Positions 29,913 to 33,727 of a stretch of DNA of 33,727 nucleotides are shown piece after piece. The DNA comes from a virus. Within the stretch, counting starts at the first letter, position 1. Each line of letters opens with the position of its first letter. Position numbers and translations under genes: made by a program. The stretch covers positions 1 through 33,727 of the IMG/VR virus record IMGVR_UViG_3300022927_000066; one strand, 5' to 3'. Under the pieces are notes generated by a model. That model had not been told where the DNA came from, did no database searches, and saw only the letters and a list, made by a program, of their open reading frames with translations.

Positions 29913-30648
29913 AAACCTCTGGAACCTCTGGAACATCTACATCCGGTAATACTGCGCCTGTATCTACGATCTCAGAAGTAGGTGCTTCGTCGGTGTAAGT
30001 AGTGTCCACAGTAGGAGGGGGTGACGTGACAAACGTACTGATAATACACTTGTCGCTAGACCTAGGTACTAGGCCGCCGTGTAAGTGAACGAAGGTTGCA
30101 GGAAACGTCACGATACGGCCAACTCTTGCTTCGCAAGTGAAGTCGAAGTAATCAAAGTAAGTACCCCCACCTTCTTCCACGGTGTTCAGGTACATAACGG
30201 AAGCAAGAACTCGCTCAGCCCCTCCGGGTCCCGTGAATGGGGCACCATCGATGTGAGACTTATAAAAGCCCTCATTCTGCGTATACCTCTGGTACTGATA
30301 ACCCGTGTCCTCGCGTATGTGCCACTCGTTCGTTAAAGGGGCATACTGTGAGATGTATTCAGCGAGAGCGACTTTGTACAACTGGTAGATAGCGCCGTCT
30401 GCTTGATTCAGGAACTCATACTCTTCTTGGTTTTGGATGTACTCGTTTGCACCCGTAATGTGTGCATCCATAGAGTGCTTGGTGTTAGGTAGAACACCGC
30501 CAAACGTCTTCCCCGGATGGTTGAAATGGGGGCGATCTTCAAAGAACTTGATGATGCTCTTGCACAACTTTTGGGGAAGTACGTTGTCGTGAATGCAGAT
30601 ACCGGACCCCTTGCCGAGGGGCCATTCCATTTTAGCCTTCTTAGGCAT
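29896..30648 (-). CDS. 2-oxoglutarate/Fe(II) oxygenase, prolyl-4-hydroxylase-like
   Basis: The 250-residue product has the HxD...H facial triad: YKSHIDGAP (His132, Asp134) and HLHGGLVPRSSDK (His190), with Lys200 ten residues after the distal His for 2-oxoglutarate, the same spacing as in prolyl 4-hydroxylases. It should hydroxylate a protein or small molecule using oxygen. The C-terminal tail is Pro/Val/Asp-rich and probably disordered. GGAGG lies seven bases before the ATG. It is next to the spike/fibre operon; in marine phages such genes often lie near fibres, so a fibre or Pro-rich protein is a possible target. Confidence 0.9.
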   Translation of the reverse strand: MPKKAKMEWPLGKGSGICIHDNVLPQKLCKSIIKFFEDRPHFNHPGKTFGGVLPNTKHSMDAHITGANEYIQNQEEYEFLNQADGAIYQLYKVALAEYISQYAPLTNEWHIREDTGYQYQRYTQNEGFYKSHIDGAPFTGPGGAERVLASVMYLNTVEEGGGTYFDYFDFTCEARVGRIVTFPATFVHLHGGLVPRSSDKCIISTFVTSPPPTVDTTYTDEAPTSEIVDTGAVLPDVDVPEVPEVSDTQS

Positions 30649-30791
30649 CAGCCGTCCTCCGATACCGCCTCAGCAGGCTTATCAACCTGCTCCTGCAACT
30701 TGGCAATCTGGATTGCCTGTACGCAGATCGTGAACTCCTTGGGGAACTGGCGCTGGAATTCTTGGATGACTTCTTCTGGTGAAATGTTCAT
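30648..30791 (-). CDS. Small hypothetical protein, 47 aa
   Basis: A short frame from ATG 30791 to TGA 30648-30650, overlapping the oxygenase start by one base (TGATG). The product MNISPEEVIQEFQRQFPKEF, then TICVQAIQIAKLQEQVDKPA, is helical with a likely short coiled coil. The spacing to the fibre gene is 33 bases. It could be a fibre accessory or chaperone, as short ORFs next to fibres often are, but this is inference. Confidence 0.72.
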   Translation of the reverse strand: MNISPEEVIQEFQRQFPKEFTICVQAIQIAKLQEQVDKPAEAVSEDG

Positions 30792-30815
30792 GTTGTATAC
30801 CTTATCTGGTTGTAG

Positions 30816-30834
30816 GGGGTCCGGTCAAGACCCC
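30816..30834 (-). promoter_or_regulatory. Hairpin over the stop codon of the spike/fibre gene
   Basis: GGGGTC and GACCCC with a seven-base loop that includes the TGA stop of the spike/fibre gene. No T-run follows. It could moderate expression of the short downstream gene or protect the RNA end. Seen directly; the role is guesswork. Confidence 0.3.
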
Positions 30835-32984
30835 TCTAGTGTAGCGAGTCTGGCGGAAACCTCGTCTAACCTGTCGGCTAATTCCTTGATTGCGGAGATC
30901 ATAATGGCTTGAACGTCAGTCCCTAGTAACGAAATAGCACTCATGTCTGTGAATTCTTGTCCATCTGAATTGCGGACAAGTACTCTCCCATCTATGGCAC
31001 CTACCCACTCGGGTCGTACCGCTTCAACCTCCTGAGCGATCAAGCCAATTTTAGTATCACCAGAATCATCAATTTCATCGCAGTCCCAGACGTAAGTCAC
31101 AGGATTCAATTGTCTTACAAGTGACAGACCCCCGCTGTACTGTTCAATGTTCTTTTTCAGACGTTCATCTGATATGTTATAACTATAAACGGATCCGTCT
31201 ACTTGCACATTGCCACCAACGTGTAGTTGATAATTGGGGTAGGTCTTGTTGATGCCTACATAGCCGTTGTTACCGTTAATAACCATACGGTTTGAGCCGT
31301 TGACGTAGAACTCTATGTCATCATTGCGATCGGTTTCTATACGAATGGGGCCATCATCACTAAAGAGTGACAAGATAGCATTGGAAGTATTATTGTACCC
31401 CACCAACCCTCTGTCAATACCACCACTCTGAAACCACAGTTTGCTGTTGATGGAGTAACTGTTTCCCCCTGTGTCGTTGATGTGGACAACTGCTTCTGTA
31501 GAGTTGGCAACCTCAAGAAGTGCTGAAGGTGTCGTTGTACCGATACCGACATTGCCATCTTTGTTAATAATCATTTGGGTAGCGGGTATTGACGACGACG
31601 AGGCACTGGTTGTCTTGAATGTGATGCCACCATCGTTGTCGTTTGCACCACCAGCCGACCCAAGTCCGATAGCCGCAAGAATTGATTGGTCACCACGATC
31701 TACCGCTGTAATGTAAACTTCTTGATCGCCTGCGTTGAAGTTTGCTTCCAACCGAAGTGCTTCGGTATTGTTAGTTGTCGATATTTCCAGAGGGGCTGAA
31801 GGCGTATCTGTACCGATACCGACACGGGAGTTTGGAATATCAACCGTGAGAATATTTGTCCCGCTACTGTTTTCAAATGACCAAGCATTAGGAGTGGTGC
31901 GGTAGTACAACGCTGATTCCAGCGACCCGCTATCCCATACTTCCAGACCGTGAGGGCCACCCTCCGACTGTCGCCCGAACACAATTTGCCTGCCAGCGCC
32001 AACGATGTCGATATCACCATTCACGCCGAGAGGTGTCTGTGGTGTCGTTGTACCGATACCGACATTGCCCGTCGTGGTGAGTGTTGTTAAGTCCAGAGAA
32101 CTAGTGTTCTCAAATACTCCTGTAGTTGCGTTGTACGCAAGAACATCATTGTCAGCAAGGTTGGTGTAAACGATGCCTTCGTCGTTAAGAATGTTTGCTG
32201 CAAGTGTGGGGCGCACGAACAACTCACCGTTCTGGGCGTGTGAGTTGACTACTGCGGCTACAAGAATGATGTTGTTGGGGGCACTCGGCGTAGTACTAGT
32301 CAGACCGCCAGTAACAGTGGGCGAGGCATACACCACGTCACCAGCAGACCAGCCGGGAGTAGCAGTGTCAATGCCGCGTACGGCACCGAAGTGAACGACA
32401 TAACCGTCGTCCCCATCAGGAATATCGTGTGCAGTGATACCCATAATGTACTCAGATGGGTATGTACCGTCAGCGAGGAAGGGGGCCATCTTGAGGTGAC
32501 CAGACGCACCTAGAGCACCGTCAAAGCGAACAACTGTTCCCTTGTCGATCTGCGCCCCCGTCTGGTTCTTAGCATAGTAGTACACCTGCTGACCGACGTG
32601 AAGTACGGCGTTAGAACCATGCAGGCCAATATCTACTGTTCCCCAGTCCTCGTTCCACGCCAGCAAGCCCTCAGACTCAACGACAACCCCTGCATCTATG
32701 TCAAACTGCAATGAGTCTACGAATGAAGTGTCATCGCGATATGTGGGGGTTACGACAGCCGTCAACCACAGAAAGTCCAGACGGTCTCTAGAAACTGCTA
32801 CGAACACAGAAGACCCAACGTCAGGTACATTCCAAAACCCGTCTTCGTAGGTCAAACCTAGGCTGGGTACGTCTACGACACCGTCTGCACCCAACAGCGC
32901 TGGTATGCGCACCTTAGACAGACCCGTAGCAGGGTCGGAGTACTGTACTACGCCACGGTGTACTTCAAAATCAGGAGTAGACAT
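30825..32984 (-). CDS. Baseplate spike/fibre with gp5-like OB domain and self-cleaving S74 chaperone
   Basis: Residues about 1-110 (SDPATGLSKVRIPALLGADG, DGFWNVPDVGSSVFVAVSRD) match the OB-fold of gp5/base-plate-V proteins. A beta domain follows, about 150-260. Then come four GIGTTTP-type fibre repeats (GNVGIGTTTP, RVGIGTDTP, GNVGIGTTTP, VGINKTYP). The end is an intramolecular chaperone of the S74 family: SDERLKKNI with Ser605 and Lys610 in the S-x4-K spacing of its catalytic dyad, then KIGLIAQEVEAV. The trimeric fibre is cut before Ser605 once folded. One protein therefore joins the central baseplate hub and a receptor-binding fibre. RBS AGAGG at seven bases. Confidence 0.9.
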   Translation of the reverse strand: MSTPDFEVHRGVVQYSDPATGLSKVRIPALLGADGVVDVPSLGLTYEDGFWNVPDVGSSVFVAVSRDRLDFLWLTAVVTPTYRDDTSFVDSLQFDIDAGVVVESEGLLAWNEDWGTVDIGLHGSNAVLHVGQQVYYYAKNQTGAQIDKGTVVRFDGALGASGHLKMAPFLADGTYPSEYIMGITAHDIPDGDDGYVVHFGAVRGIDTATPGWSAGDVVYASPTVTGGLTSTTPSAPNNIILVAAVVNSHAQNGELFVRPTLAANILNDEGIVYTNLADNDVLAYNATTGVFENTSSLDLTTLTTTGNVGIGTTTPQTPLGVNGDIDIVGAGRQIVFGRQSEGGPHGLEVWDSGSLESALYYRTTPNAWSFENSSGTNILTVDIPNSRVGIGTDTPSAPLEISTTNNTEALRLEANFNAGDQEVYITAVDRGDQSILAAIGLGSAGGANDNDGGITFKTTSASSSSIPATQMIINKDGNVGIGTTTPSALLEVANSTEAVVHINDTGGNSYSINSKLWFQSGGIDRGLVGYNNTSNAILSLFSDDGPIRIETDRNDDIEFYVNGSNRMVINGNNGYVGINKTYPNYQLHVGGNVQVDGSVYSYNISDERLKKNIEQYSGGLSLVRQLNPVTYVWDCDEIDDSGDTKIGLIAQEVEAVRPEWVGAIDGRVLVRNSDGQEFTDMSAISLLGTDVQAIMISAIKELADRLDEVSARLATLEGS
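31528..31556 (-). repeat. 29-base direct repeat in the fibre gene (copy 1)
   Basis: This segment is identical to 32041-32069 over 29 bases and codes for GNVGIGTTTP. A related but diverged copy is at about 31801-31830. Exact identity at DNA level, about 510 bases apart, could allow recombination between fibre segments. Confidence 0.8.
32041..32069 (-). repeat. 29-base direct repeat in the fibre gene (copy 2)
   Basis: Exact match to 31528-31556, same frame, coding for GNVGIGTTTP. See the first copy for the interpretation. Confidence 0.8.
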
Positions 32985-33727
32985 TTACGTACCTCTTAGA
33001 CGGCTTCCACATGCCTAGATTGTATCTAGGAGTGGGGGGCGTTTGGAACGACTCTAAGTTGTAGAAGTCTAACTGTGAGTTAGTGTTCCTGACTATCTCC
33101 AGTTCAGACACAAACGCATCTGAATGGAGTTTGTGCTTAACTGACTTGACATACCAGAAACCATCAAACTCACCATTGTAGTTATCGATAGAAACTACTC
33201 CACCGGGGACGCAGCCTGCTACACCGAGCACCTCTACCGTAGCGAGGTAGTCGTAGTCCTGCTTATTGGATGACTCCATGATCCTGATGGCGTGCTCGTA
33301 ACTATTAGCGAACTCAGATATACGGTTCTCGTAGTAAGGAACACCGTTATCAGGACGAGTAATTTCCTTGGTTGTCACATCATAAGTCTGTAAGGTATCC
33401 GACAGTACTGCTACAACGGTATCCATGTATTGCCCATCCGCGTGCCTACGGGCGAATGACCCATCAAAAGAAAGGACCTGACCGGGGGTTGGGGAGATAT
33501 CTCCACGGTTGGCCGCGACAGTAGTCAGACGGTGGTAAGACGACTGCCTACCAACAGACTTGTATGGATCGTAAACATGCACGTGAGTACCGTGTGCGTT
33601 AATAGACAAGCCCAATAGATTGCTGTACCTTACCAAGAACTGCCAGTCAGATTCGTTCGTCTGCGTCAATGTTCCACTGGCTGGCTCGTAGTTAGGTACG
33701 TCAGCACTAAATCCGTAGTGAGACGAC
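32971..33727 (-). CDS. Tail hub protein, D/gp27-like, partial (5' end beyond window)
   Basis: The frame is open to the right edge without a start, so the N-terminus is missing; an internal TTG at 33669 is not the real start. The region ESDWQFLVRYSNLLGLSINA followed by HVHVYDP is a hallmark of D/gp27-type hub proteins (late control D family), which carry the spike. EFDGFWYVKSVKHKLHSDAF and SELEIVRN near the end match the typical C-terminal part. Its stop overlaps the start of the OB-fold spike gene, the natural partner. At least 252 residues are visible. Confidence 0.82.
   Translation of the reverse strand, partial: SSHYGFSADVPNYEPASGTLTQTNESDWQFLVRYSNLLGLSINAHGTHVHVYDPYKSVGRQSSYHRLTTVAANRGDISPTPGQVLSFDGSFARRHADGQYMDTVVAVLSDTLQTYDVTTKEITRPDNGVPYYENRISEFANSYEHAIRIMESSNKQDYDYLATVEVLGVAGCVPGGVVSIDNYNGEFDGFWYVKSVKHKLHSDAFVSELEIVRNTNSQLDFYNLESFQTPPTPRYNLGMWKPSKRYVNVYS

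Noticed and set aside
1-33727. tRNA genes, integrase or attachment site
   Set aside because: Reading both strands I saw no cloverleaf-like segment with the T-loop consensus and no tyrosine or serine recombinase motif. A computed tRNA scan would be decisive.

Overview
This window is part of a tailed-phage genome, or a phage contig from a metagenome. All 48 protein-coding genes I can support lie on the minus strand. They are packed tightly: most neighbours overlap by 1 to 26 bases, often as ATGA, GTGA, TTGA, TGATG or TAATG. No gap exceeds about 140 bases, and I found no tRNA, rRNA, CRISPR array or integrase. The baseplate genes (gp25-like wedge, J/gp6-like wedge, P2 I-like protein, D/gp27-like hub, gp5-like spike) point to a contractile-tailed, myovirus-like phage. 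An r1t-type holin and exported proteins with long threonine runs suggest an actinobacterial host, possibly of the Acidimicrobiia type. That host call is inference.

Layout in the direction of transcription, from 33.7 kb down to 1. At 33.7-29.9 kb are the tail hub (cut by the window edge), a spike/fibre with a self-cleaving S74 chaperone, a 47-residue protein and a 2-oxoglutarate/Fe(II) oxygenase. At 29.8-25.9 kb is an envelope and lysis block: an exported transglycosylase-like enzyme, an exported Thr-rich fibronectin-III-like protein, three small membrane proteins including an r1t holin, and a two-part endolysin. At 25.9-22.0 kb are the baseplate wedge genes. A candidate promoter at about 22.0 kb then opens a long replication and recombination operon (22.0-6.2 kb). 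It holds a DnaC-like ATPase, DnaB helicase, primase, SNF2-like helicase, HTH protein, zinc-binding ssDNA-binding protein, family A DNA polymerase, RecA, a Cas4-like exonuclease, two further PD-(D/E)XK nucleases and many small proteins. An exported lipoprotein metallophosphoesterase sits near its end. A SpoVS-family gene follows at about 6 kb. From 5.8 kb to the left edge lie nine unrecognised, mostly disordered proteins, ending in a very Pro/Arg-rich protein that runs off the window.

The replication genes look like a nearly complete phage fork: loader, helicase, primase, polymerase, SSB and recombinase, with resolvase-type nucleases. The most unusual parts are four. First, a set of exported Thr-rich proteins, including a phosphatase and a protein whose start codon is buried in a perfect 11-bp hairpin. 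Second, a baseplate spike fused to an S74-trimmed fibre, next to a prolyl-hydroxylase-like enzyme. Third, the disordered-protein block at the left end, with internal duplications. Fourth, candidate promoters with 19-base spacers that carry inverted repeats.
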